Source: Deltaproteobacteria bacterium
Lineage (GTDB): Bacteria; Desulfobacterota; Desulfobaccia; Desulfobaccales; Desulfobaccaceae
Length of the DNA stretch: 19,450 nt
Assembly: GCA_016874895.1 (NCBI GenBank)
Contig: VGSX01000035.1
Span: 1-19,450 of the forward strand
Direction: 5' to 3'
The notes under the pieces are model-generated. The model was given only the letters and a program-made list of their open reading frames with translations, had not been told where the DNA came from and ran no database searches. Made by a program: the position numbers and the translations under genes. Positions 7,924-14,620 of the stretch are shown here, in pieces (positions within the stretch are counted from its first letter, which is position 1; each line of letters begins with the position of its first letter).

Positions 7924-8556
7924 TTACATAATTCTGATGCGTTTTTTCTCCGGTTCGCCGGGTGCAGCCGGGGCAGGGGCTGGTTCAGGGGCAGGTTCGG
8001 GAGCAGGTGGACGGGGTGGTTCGGCAGCCTCAGCCGCGGGTATCCTGCGGGGACGCGGTTCTTCCACGTCTTGTTCACGGACGGTGGCCGGGGTTTTGAT
8101 CCTGGGCCTGACTTCCGCCGGTTCGGTCACCGGAGCCGGGGGCACCTCCCGGGGCGTGACAGGTGGCGGGGCGACGGTTTCCACCACAACGGGGCTCCGG
8201 GATAAATAACGGGCGTCCACCCATCCCAGGGAGCCGTCCAGGCGTGATCTGATCTGAAACCAGCCCTGGCTTTCGCCCATTTTTTCCACTTCCTGGTTTC
8301 TCTCCAAGACGGTAATCCTGGGGCAGTCCATACCGGGGCAGGCCCTGAGGTTCAGCCTGTCGGCCATGACATACCATATTTCATAATCCACCCGGGGCGG
8401 CGGGGGGGCTGGCGGCGCCGTGATTTTCGGTTCATCCGGGGGCTGCCAGGGCATTTTGTGGGCGCAGCCGCTTGACACCAGGAGAATTGCACAACACAGC
8501 AAGGCGGCCAAGGGCCTCAGCCTGCGGCAGAGATAGGGCGTAATCAAAAAGCTCAT
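7924..8556 (-). CDS. SH3-domain lipoprotein with Pro-rich tail
   Basis: 210 residues. A lipoprotein signal peptide ends in a LVSSGC lipobox with Cys31, so lipidation and anchoring in the cell envelope are expected. Residues 62-121 form a bacterial SH3 (SH3b) domain: VMADRLNLRACPG at its start, then GWFQIRS and GWVDARYLS. Cys73 and Cys78 lie close together within it and could form a disulfide. The rest, about 125-205, is low-complexity Pro/Ala/Glu sequence, probably an extended envelope-spanning linker, and ends in a basic KKRIRIM. It starts 3 bp after the zinc-ribbon gene and is surely co-transcribed with it. SH3b domains often bind cell-wall peptides; no catalytic domain is present, so a binding or scaffolding role is inferred. 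Confidence 0.85.
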   Translation of the reverse strand: MSFLITPYLCRRLRPLAALLCCAILLVSSGCAHKMPWQPPDEPKITAPPAPPPPRVDYEIWYVMADRLNLRACPGMDCPRITVLERNQEVEKMGESQGWFQIRSRLDGSLGWVDARYLSRSPVVVETVAPPPVTPREVPPAPVTEPAEVRPRIKTPATVREQDVEEPRPRRIPAAEAAEPPRPPAPEPAPEPAPAPAAPGEPEKKRIRIM

Positions 8557-8559
8557 GAT

Positions 8560-9327
8560 TTAACCTATGTCCTTGCTTTCTAAAATCTTCCAGGAGCCAC
8601 CGACATCTTCCAACATAATGCTGTAAATATAACGGTGTATTTCCGCGGCCTTCGTCTGATTGTTGAAGATTTGAAAATTCCAGACCAATTCTGCGGCGGC
8701 CTGATTAGGTCCCACCCGGCGGACATTGGAGATGTTGTAACGCACGTCCCTGAAATCGAAGTTTTTCCAATTTTCATAGGTCTGCCGTTCCAACTCTCCC
8801 AGATTGGGATAAGAGTCGGAATAACAGCTCCGAAACAGGCTCATATCTTTTTTCATATGGGCTGACCGGATCCTTTCGGCCAGACGCTCCACATCCCGTT
8901 GCAGGGTGTCAACGCGTTCGGGGGCGGTAAGTGGTGGCAGGACCGGCGGGCTCACCAGGGGTTTGCGATCCGGGGCTTTGGGCCAGAAGTAATAGACCCC
9001 CACCAGGATCAGCAGCCCGGCCAGGCCCATGAGCCAGGGAGAAAGGCCTTTTCGTCCTGCCGGGGCGCGCTGAGGGGTGCGACTGGCGGGTGACTTGTAA
9101 AAAAGATCATCTCGTCCGCCGGTCCCGGCGATGGTGCGGGCGCCGGTCAGACTCTTGACCCGTTGGCCGCACTCCGTACAGAAAATCTGACCGGGGAAAA
9201 CCGGGCCGCTACAGTTGGGGCAGGCGCTCTGAGGGGCTTTATTTTCCGGCACCAAAGGATTGCCGCAGCGTTGGCAGAAGCTATGTTCATCGCCGTGAAC
9301 TGTATGACATTGCGGGCAAACAGTCAT
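8560..9327 (-). CDS. Zinc-ribbon membrane protein with extracytoplasmic NTF2-like domain
   Basis: 255 residues from ATG 9327. Two zinc ribbons open the protein: Cys4/7/18/21 and Cys36/39/50/53. A polar linker and one membrane helix (about 96-115) follow. After a Pro-rich stretch and a short helical part comes a C-terminal domain (about 140-255) with the look of an NTF2/SnoaL-type fold: a helix with KKDMSLFRSCYSD, then strands ending in GGSWKILESKDIG. The topology suggests zinc ribbons inside and the NTF2-like part outside. The longer reading from 9432 is rejected because a plausible -10 box overlaps that codon. The specific function is unknown; with the adjacent SH3 lipoprotein it looks like a two-gene envelope module. 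Confidence 0.8.
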   Translation of the reverse strand: MTVCPQCHTVHGDEHSFCQRCGNPLVPENKAPQSACPNCSGPVFPGQIFCTECGQRVKSLTGARTIAGTGGRDDLFYKSPASRTPQRAPAGRKGLSPWLMGLAGLLILVGVYYFWPKAPDRKPLVSPPVLPPLTAPERVDTLQRDVERLAERIRSAHMKKDMSLFRSCYSDSYPNLGELERQTYENWKNFDFRDVRYNISNVRRVGPNQAAAELVWNFQIFNNQTKAAEIHRYIYSIMLEDVGGSWKILESKDIG

Positions 9328-9430
9328 AATCGGGTGTCTCTCTATTGTAAGGCGGCCAGGTCCCGACCCCGACATTGCCGCCACAGGCACAGCAACACGA
9401 TTCGAGGCAGGAATATTTCTTTGTACCATC

Positions 9431-9459
9431 AAAATATGATATTTTCATTCAAATTTCAA
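9431..9459 (-). promoter_or_regulatory. Possible promoter for the zinc-ribbon/SH3 lipoprotein pair
   Basis: Minus-strand TTGAAA (9454-9459), 17-bp spacer and TATTTT (9431-9436), giving a start near 9424. The -10 is a weak match, but the surroundings are AT-rich. Confidence 0.35.
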
Positions 9460-9621
9460 CACATCAGGGTAAAAAAGCTCTAGATGTTCGGCTAGCAGTT
9501 TGCAAACGTCAGCTTAAAGATTAAGAATATACAGTTAGCAGAGGATAATCTGCTTGTCCCATTTATTCCACTCTATCGAAACCTGTGCTCTTTAACCTGA
9601 GCAGCCGGCGGATTATTCCCC

Positions 9622-10140
9622 ATGGCAGTACATCTCATTATTGACGGTTATAATCTCATCCGCCAGTCCCCGGAGTTGCTGGCCCAGGAGGCGCAAGACC
9701 TGGCCTGGGGCCGGGAAGCCCTCCTGGAAAAGTTGGCAGCCTACCGCCGGCTGAAGCCTCATCCCATCACCGTGGTTTTCGATGGCTGGGAGGGGGGCGA
9801 GTTCATGGGCAACCGGGATCGTTTCCAGGGCATTCTTATCCTTTATTCCCGCCGGGGCGAGAAGGCGGATGCAGTCATCAAACGGCTTGCCGAGCAGGAG
9901 AGGGAGCGCGCTCTCATAGTCACTTCGGACCGGGAGATTGCGGATTATGCCCTCCGTCAGGGTGCGGCCGTGCTCTGTGCGGCAGAGTTCATCCTCCGCC
10001 TGGAATTCGCCGAGTCCGGGGACCTCTCCGAAGAGTCTGACGAGATGGAAGACCCGGGGAGCCGCACTCGGAAAAAGGGGCCCGCCCACCGGGCCTCGAA
10101 AAAAATCAGGCGCCGACGCCAGCGGCTGAAAAAAATCTAA
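9622..10140 (+). CDS. YacP-like NYN/PIN domain ribonuclease
   Basis: 172 residues. The first ~130 form an NYN domain of the YacP type. The fold starts with HLIIDGYN (Asp8, Asn11), then VVFDGW (Asp54), EKADAVIKRL (Asp83) and VTSDREIADYA (Asp103). These acidic residues are the expected metal-binding set of PIN-like nucleases and all are present. In Bacillus subtilis the YacP homologue (Rae1) is a ribosome-associated mRNA endonuclease, so an RNA-cutting role in the cytoplasm is likely. The C-terminal 45 residues are strongly charged, first acidic then basic (KKIRRRRQRLKK), and probably bind RNA or the ribosome. It is a single-gene unit between divergent and convergent neighbours; the ribosome site is weak. 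Confidence 0.87.
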   Translation: MAVHLIIDGYNLIRQSPELLAQEAQDLAWGREALLEKLAAYRRLKPHPITVVFDGWEGGEFMGNRDRFQGILILYSRRGEKADAVIKRLAEQERERALIVTSDREIADYALRQGAAVLCAAEFILRLEFAESGDLSEESDEMEDPGSRTRKKGPAHRASKKIRRRRQRLKKI

Positions 10141-10185
10141 CTTCCTCCGCGTCATTCCTCTGCTTCTGGTTTTACAAACCGCTCC

Positions 10186-11337
10186 TTAAGAACGGGCGGC
10201 CAGATACCCCTCCAGGCGATGCAGAGCCTCCGCCAGGTTTTCCAAAGAATTGGCATAGGAGAAACGCAGAAAGCCCTCCCCGCCCGGCCCGAAATCAATG
10301 CCGGGGGTGACCCCGACGTGCGCCCGTTCCAGAATATCGAAGGCCAGTTGATAGGAATCGGTGGACAGATGTCGGGCATTGACAAAGACGTAAAAGGCCC
10401 CCGTGGGCGGCACCGGGATGGTGAATCCCAACTTTTCCAGGCCGTCCACCAGGAAACGGCGGCGCTGGGCGTACGTCTGCCGCATCTGCTCCACTTCGGG
10501 CCCGGCCTGGGTAAGGGCCGCGATACCGGCCCGCTGCACGAAGGCATTGGCGGAAATAAAGAAATTCTGCATCAATTTCTGCAGGGGCCGCATGAAATCC
10601 GGGGGGGCGATTAAATAGCCCAGCCGCCAGCCGGTCATGGCATAGGCCTTGGAGAAACCGTTGATGACAAAGGCCCGGTCGGTGAACTCCAGGATGGAAT
10701 GCTCCCGGCCTTCGTACACCAGGCCGTGGTATATTTCGTCAGAGATGACATAAGGCCCCAGGGCCGCTATTTCTTCAAGGTTTTCCCGGGTCAAAACCGC
10801 GCCCGTGGGATTGGCCGGCGAGTTAATGAGTACGGCCTTGGTCTTGGGGCCCAGGCAGGCGGCCAGGTCCTGGTGCTGCACCTGGAAACCGTCTTCTTCC
10901 CGGATGGGAGCATAGCGGGGGATGGCGTCCACCAGGCGGACAAAATTGGGATAACAGGCGTAATGGGGATCGGTGAGGATAATTTCATCCCCCGGGTCCA
11001 ACAGAGCCGCCAGGATCAAGAGCATGGCCGGCGAGGTGCCGGAGGTGACGATGATTCGGTCCGGGGTGAGCTCTACCCCGTATTTTTCCTCGTAATGCCG
11101 GCAGACGGCCTGCCTGAGTTCCAGGAGGCCCATGGAATGGGTGTATTGCGTCTCTCCCCGCTGCATGGCCTGAAAGGCCGCCTCTTTCACCACCTGGGGG
11201 GTATCCCAATCGGGCTGTCCCACTTCCAGATGAATCACCGGCACCCCCTGGCGCTCCAGTTCCTGGGCCCGCTCGAGGATGTCCATGACCAGAAAAGGGG
11301 TAATTTCCTGGGCGCGACGGGATACGGCCTCCACCAT
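10186..11337 (-). CDS. PLP-dependent class I/II aminotransferase
   Basis: 383 residues, fold type I, aspartate/alanine aminotransferase group. The PLP-binding set is complete: Asn176 in PANPTG, Asp200 and Tyr203 in SDEIYHG, the Schiff-base Lys230 in NGFSKAYAMTGWRLGY, Arg238, and the substrate-carboxylate Arg358 in GFLRFSYAN. It should move an amino group between an amino acid and 2-oxoglutarate or pyruvate in the cytoplasm. The N-terminal stretch HLEVGQPDWDTP is typical of the broad AAT-like subgroup, whose members cannot be assigned a substrate from sequence alone. ATG 11337 is supported by AGGAGGTT 6 bp upstream and a good promoter at 11365-11393. It is monocistronic and convergent with the NYN gene, with no biosynthetic neighbours to narrow the substrate. 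Confidence 0.9.
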   Translation of the reverse strand: MVEAVSRRAQEITPFLVMDILERAQELERQGVPVIHLEVGQPDWDTPQVVKEAAFQAMQRGETQYTHSMGLLELRQAVCRHYEEKYGVELTPDRIIVTSGTSPAMLLILAALLDPGDEIILTDPHYACYPNFVRLVDAIPRYAPIREEDGFQVQHQDLAACLGPKTKAVLINSPANPTGAVLTRENLEEIAALGPYVISDEIYHGLVYEGREHSILEFTDRAFVINGFSKAYAMTGWRLGYLIAPPDFMRPLQKLMQNFFISANAFVQRAGIAALTQAGPEVEQMRQTYAQRRRFLVDGLEKLGFTIPVPPTGAFYVFVNARHLSTDSYQLAFDILERAHVGVTPGIDFGPGGEGFLRFSYANSLENLAEALHRLEGYLAARS

Positions 11338-11364
11338 GAAGAACCTCCTGAATATAATTAAGAA

Positions 11365-11393
11365 ATGATATCAGGAATGTTAAAGGAATGCAA
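11365..11393 (-). promoter_or_regulatory. Sigma70-type promoter for the aminotransferase
   Basis: Minus-strand TTGCAT (11388-11393), a 17-bp spacer and TATCAT (11365-11370), with a start near 11358 and a short leader holding AGGAGGTT. The -35 box directly abuts the T-rich tail of the terminator upstream. Confidence 0.55.
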
Positions 11394-11432
11394 GAAAAGG
11401 GGGAGCAGGCGAGTAACGCCCGCCTGCTCCCC
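11393..11432 (-). terminator. Intrinsic terminator after the double-SH3 gene
   Basis: A 12-bp perfect stem, GGGGAGCAGGCG at 11400-11411 with its complement at 11421-11432 (9-nt loop), followed on the minus strand by CCTTTTCTT. It lies about 100 nt past the stop at 11530. Confidence 0.75.
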
Positions 11433-11529
11433 TGTTATGATTAAGGCTGATTAGCCTGTCAACTCAGGAAATGGCGGCCCCTGAGGGGGGAACCAGGGTA
11501 TCAGCGGTCCCGGGGAGTTGTCCCAAAGT

Positions 11530-11973
11530 TCAGTAACCCCAGACTAGATCCCGGTGGATCCAGCCCAGTTTCTCGTTCTCGAAATAATAGCCTATCTTAA
11601 CCCAATCCCCCTGGGAGGCGAACACTCTATAAATCTCCCCGTGTTTAGCCTGGGTGACCCGGGAGGCTCTCCGGCTCGGGCTTTTTCTGACATTGGCGGT
11701 TTCCACCTGCACCACCGCGGTGGGAATGGCAGAGATCAAGGGTCTATAAACCCACCCCCGCTTGCCCTGCCAATCCTCCACCTGGACCCAGTTTTTCTGT
11801 TGCTGCCTCACCCAGAGCGGGTAGCCCTTGGGCGCCACAAAGAGGATGGGCGCCTGCCGGCTGGGCTTGGCCCGCACATTGACGTTGTCCTTGGCAATGC
11901 TCTTGGTCTTGGCGTACCCGGCGGTCACGCCAACAAGTAACAACAACAAAGCGATCCCAATGGCTTTTTTCAT
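11530..11973 (-). CDS. Secreted protein with two SH3 domains
   Basis: 147 residues from ATG 11973, chosen for the GGAGGAGG site just upstream and because it places a clean signal peptide at the N-terminus (MKKAIGIALLLLLVGVTAGYA, probable cleavage after residue 21). The mature part is two bacterial SH3 repeats, about 24-80 and 86-147. Each opens with a valine-rich strand ending in NVRAKPS or NVRKSPS, and has WVQVEDWQGKRGWVYR or WVKIGYYFENEKLGWIH as its second half. There is no lipobox and no catalytic domain. Export to the periplasm and peptidoglycan or protein binding are inferred from the domain type. The gene is monocistronic, with a possible promoter at 12092-12119. Confidence 0.85.
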   Translation of the reverse strand: MKKAIGIALLLLLVGVTAGYAKTKSIAKDNVNVRAKPSRQAPILFVAPKGYPLWVRQQQKNWVQVEDWQGKRGWVYRPLISAIPTAVVQVETANVRKSPSRRASRVTQAKHGEIYRVFASQGDWVKIGYYFENEKLGWIHRDLVWGY

Positions 11974-12091
11974 ATCCTCCTCCTTAACACATAATTCCCC
12001 GGGAAAATTGTTCCCCACGGTCCTGAAGTTGGAGTTATGGTTGATACCGGTTGCCGCAATTTCCGCCCGCCTTGCACCCCTTCCGGGGGTA

Positions 12092-12119
12092 AGTTTAATT
12101 CAGACGCGAATTTCGGCAA
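12092..12119 (-). promoter_or_regulatory. Possible promoter for the double-SH3 gene
   Basis: Minus-strand TTGCCG (12114-12119), a 16-bp spacer and TAAACT (12092-12097). Both boxes are partial matches and the leader would be about 110 nt. Confidence 0.3.
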
Positions 12120-12233
12120 CTATCCAATTAATGATAAAGCCGCGTTAGGATAATGACAGAATGAGCAGAGGATTAAAGATAGCGCTGCAGGAGAACTATT
12201 ACCGGAGGAAAAGCCCACATCCTCTTGACCCCC

Positions 12234-12256
12234 GTGCCCAAGGGCAACTCGGGCAC
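12234..12256 (-). repeat. REP-like hairpin, copy 2 (3' of YkgJ-type gene)
   Basis: On the minus strand the left arm is GTGCCCGAG, the loop TTGCC and the right arm CTTGGGCAC, forming 9 pairs with one G-T wobble. It lies 40 nt past the YkgJ-type stop. It differs from the hairpin at 7826-7848 at four positions, two of which are a compensating T-A to G-C pair change. Confidence 0.6.
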
Positions 12257-12296
12257 GAGAAGAAAAACCAAAAAATGAAAACCGAAAAACATCCTT

Positions 12297-13085
12297 TCAA
12301 GCCGCGGGTTGGACCGGCTCCACTTTCTCTTTCAGTTTCAGGCTCTCCTCGATGACCAGGAGATATTTCAGGTACTTAAAGGAGAAGTTCATCAGGGCGA
12401 TGTCGTCATCCGTGATGGCCTGGACGGTATCCGGGGCAACCTCGAAAATGTCCAGGAATCTGCTTTCCAGGACAAAGCGGCGGAAGTTGTCCAGATCGTA
12501 GCTGGCCAGGAAAAACATCTTTTGCTTTTTTTCGTCTATGGCCTGGCGGGCGTCGGAGTCCCGGCGCAGCATCATGGCCTTCCACTCCCGGTTCATTTCA
12601 TCGTAGAGATCCGGTTCCTGATCCACCCGCCAGGAGGCCACGGTCCACTCGGTGGCTTCCTCGTGTCCTTTACAGTAAGGTTCCTTGATGAGAAAATAAA
12701 ATTCTTCGGTGCCTCCCAAACCTTCCTCGCGCTGCAAGGTAGCCTGGCCGATGGGATAGTAGCGGCAGGCGCAGGGGCGGTCGGTATAGATGGTGCAGCC
12801 GTCGGGAGTGACAAAGAGGCATTTATGGTTGTTTTCCGGCGGCATGCGCAAAAAGACCAGGGGCAGCCCCGATTTTTCGTCAATTTCGCGGCGGGTATAG
12901 CGCTCCAGGAACTCGGCCGAGGTTATTCCCAGACGTTTTTTGATGCGGATTATATCATAAGGGGTGAGGGCAATATCAATCCGGCCGCAACATTCCGTAA
13001 AACAGGAAATGCCCGGGTAGCACTTAAACTTAAACCGGCTGTTGAGGCCTAACTGGACCGGCTTGACATCCTTCATACTTTTCAT
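12297..13085 (-). CDS. YkgJ-type CxxCC cysteine-cluster protein
   Basis: 262 residues from ATG 13085; a GGAG site sits 7 bp upstream, and I prefer this to the in-frame TTG four codons earlier. The N-terminal third carries the YkgJ/UPF0153 signature: CYPGISCFTECC (Cys22, 28, 32, 33), then CLFVTPDGC (Cys89, Cys97) and PCACRYYP (Cys105, Cys107). These eight cysteines are expected to bind zinc or an iron-sulfur cluster. The remaining ~140 residues are helical and acidic with no motif I recognise; they make this protein longer than minimal YkgJ members. Related proteins are frequent in sulfate reducers, but their function is not established. It is separated from qmoC by about 380 bp and a terminator, so it is not part of the qmo operon. 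Confidence 0.85.
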   Translation of the reverse strand: MKSMKDVKPVQLGLNSRFKFKCYPGISCFTECCGRIDIALTPYDIIRIKKRLGITSAEFLERYTRREIDEKSGLPLVFLRMPPENNHKCLFVTPDGCTIYTDRPCACRYYPIGQATLQREEGLGGTEEFYFLIKEPYCKGHEEATEWTVASWRVDQEPDLYDEMNREWKAMMLRRDSDARQAIDEKKQKMFFLASYDLDNFRRFVLESRFLDIFEVAPDTVQAITDDDIALMNFSFKYLKYLLVIEESLKLKEKVEPVQPAA

Positions 13086-13137
13086 GCTTTGCTCCAAAAA
13101 AACAGGTCAGCCTGCGTCAGGCGAAGCAATTCTCAGG

Positions 13138-13165
13138 CTAATATCCTATGGTATGCTGCCGTAAA
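13138..13165 (-). promoter_or_regulatory. Weak promoter candidate for the YkgJ-type gene
   Basis: Minus-strand TTTACG (13160-13165), a 16-bp spacer and TATTAG (13138-13143). Both are four-of-six matches, so this is tentative. Confidence 0.22.
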
Positions 13166-13411
13166 TAAAGGAAAGAACTATTGGCAGTTGTCGTAACTTG
13201 CCTATCAGGTTCTAAAGATAATGCCAGAAGCTATCTCTGAAATTAAATAATAGTGCATTTTGCTGCAAGAGACAACCCAAAACCCACAATCAAAAAGCTT
13301 GTAACAGGGTCTATCATGCCTGCGACCAGCTTTGGCTTTATTTTAATGAAATTATTCTCATGTGAGCCTCTGGCAGAAACTGGAAACCGGAAACCGGAAG
13401 CGCTCCAACTC

Positions 13412-13443
13412 AAAAGCCGGTCCTTGGAAGAGGACCGGCTTTT
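13412..13443 (-). terminator. Intrinsic terminator after qmoC
   Basis: A 13-bp perfect stem (13412-13424 with 13431-13443, 6-nt loop) 23 bp past the qmoC stop. Its minus-strand right arm ends in CCGGCTTTT, giving the T-run. The A/T ends make it potentially active in both directions. Confidence 0.8.
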
Positions 13444-13466
13444 CGGTCGGAGTTTATAGGTTAAGG

Positions 13467-14609
13467 CTATTCCCGGCCCTGCATTTTGGCAAAGACCAGG
13501 GCCGTGGTCCGGTAAACCAGGTGGGCCATCTTGGTGTAGGGGGCGTAGAAAAACAGGAAGAAGACCGACACCAGATGGACAAAGTACATGGGATAGGCCA
13601 GGGAGGCCAGGTTGGCCAGGCGTAGCCCCCAGCTAAGGACGCCGGTGAGGCCCACGGCGATGATGACCCAGATGAGGAGCCAGTCAAAGTAGCCGCCGAA
13701 GCCGGATGAATTGGCCTTGGCCTGGCGCTGCTGGTAAATAAGATAAATACCATACAGCATCAAGCCGGTGCCCACCAGGGCCACCCACTTGATGGGTTCG
13801 GTGATGGCGAAGGGGGATTCCTTGTGGGGAATCAGGCCGAACTTGGAGGCCCATTCATAGTACGCCGACCAGGCGGTGACGATCCCCAGGGCAATGAAGC
13901 CCAACACCAGCAGCAGGTGGGAAGTGGCCCGGGTATAGTTGGTGACGCACTCTTTGAAGCGCTTGTGCACGATGAAATCCTTGAGCACTTCAATGGTGGC
14001 GCTGATAACGCTCTTGTTGCTCAGTTTCGCCTTCCAGGGAGAGACCTCGGCGTTCAGATCCTTCCAATAGCGCCGGACGCCGTTGACGAAAACAAAAACA
14101 GCAAAGCCGGCCGCGGCCATAAAGATGGCATCCACGGCCAACAGCGGCATCATATTGGAATACTTGATGGTGCCTTCGGGAATGTTCCCCAGGGTGCCCA
14201 CCAATTTCATCACGGCCAGGATCACCAGGACGGGCACTGCCAAAAGTACCGGCAGGAACTTCATCTGGCTGACCATCCGGGCCAGGATGGGCGGGAAGGA
14301 ATAGTGTTCGATGCAGGCCTGGCGCATGGCCCCTATCACCTCGCCGGGATTGGCGCCCCGGGGGCAGTAGGTGGTGCAGTCGCCGCAGTAATGGCAGAGC
14401 CAGATGTCCGGATCTTTGACGATCTGGTCTTTCATGCCCCACTGGGCCATGAGCATTTCCTTGCGGGGATAGGGCTTGTCGTCCGGGGAGATGTTGCAGA
14501 CCACGGAGCAGGTGGCGCACTGATAGCATTTTTTCAGCGACTCGCCGCCATATTCCTGCAAGCGTTTGACAAACTGAAGGTCGGACTTGATAACGGTTTC
14601 ATCAGCCAT
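13467..14609 (-). CDS. qmoC: Quinone-interacting membrane-bound oxidoreductase subunit C
   Basis: 380 residues. The N-terminus is an HdrC-like ferredoxin part with two [4Fe-4S] motifs: Cys28/31/34/38 (CYQCATCSVVC) and Cys72/75/78/82 (CHYCGDCTTYC). The rest is an integral cytochrome b-like part with about six helices (near 118-138, 155-176, 230-250, 275-293, 308-328 and 338-358). His231, His345 and His363 lie in or at the ends of helices and are candidate heme ligands. QmoC is the membrane anchor that takes electrons from menaquinol and passes them to QmoA/QmoB for APS reduction. AGGAGG precedes ATG 14609, and the gene starts 11 bp after qmoB. The fused HdrC plus cytochrome layout and the length are standard for QmoC. 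Confidence 0.95.
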   Translation of the reverse strand: MADETVIKSDLQFVKRLQEYGGESLKKCYQCATCSVVCNISPDDKPYPRKEMLMAQWGMKDQIVKDPDIWLCHYCGDCTTYCPRGANPGEVIGAMRQACIEHYSFPPILARMVSQMKFLPVLLAVPVLVILAVMKLVGTLGNIPEGTIKYSNMMPLLAVDAIFMAAAGFAVFVFVNGVRRYWKDLNAEVSPWKAKLSNKSVISATIEVLKDFIVHKRFKECVTNYTRATSHLLLVLGFIALGIVTAWSAYYEWASKFGLIPHKESPFAITEPIKWVALVGTGLMLYGIYLIYQQRQAKANSSGFGGYFDWLLIWVIIAVGLTGVLSWGLRLANLASLAYPMYFVHLVSVFFLFFYAPYTKMAHLVYRTTALVFAKMQGRE

Positions 14610-14620
14610 GTATTAACCTC

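Larger units (their letters stand above)
11974..12296. other. Intergenic region between YkgJ-type and double-SH3 genes
   Basis: This gap holds the possible promoter for the double-SH3 gene and the second REP-like hairpin near the YkgJ stop. A short rightward open frame at 12161-12355 overlaps the YkgJ end and has no recognisable domain. I see no RNA gene. Confidence 0.5.
13086..13466. other. Intergenic region between qmoC and YkgJ-type gene
   Basis: Apart from the qmoC terminator at 13412-13443 and a weak promoter candidate for the YkgJ-type gene at 13138-13165, I see nothing clear here. The stretch 13180-13400 is more AT-rich than its surroundings. A 68-codon rightward frame at 13253-13459 runs through the terminator and shows no protein-like features. 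Confidence 0.5.

Noticed and set aside
9328..9432. Longer N-terminus for the zinc-ribbon protein
   Set aside because: The extension has no family features and its first codon overlaps the candidate -10 box.
9537..9554. Small inverted repeat AGCAGA / TCTGCT upstream of the NYN gene
   Set aside because: Six-base arms in an AT-rich gap; not enough to call an operator or RNA element.
13380..13410. Short tandem GGAAACC units (ACTGGAAACCGGAAACCGG)
   Set aside because: Only two to three imperfect units; too short to call a repeat feature.
13253..13459. 68-codon open frame in the qmoC upstream gap
   Set aside because: Runs through the qmoC terminator, has no ribosome site of note and no protein-like features.
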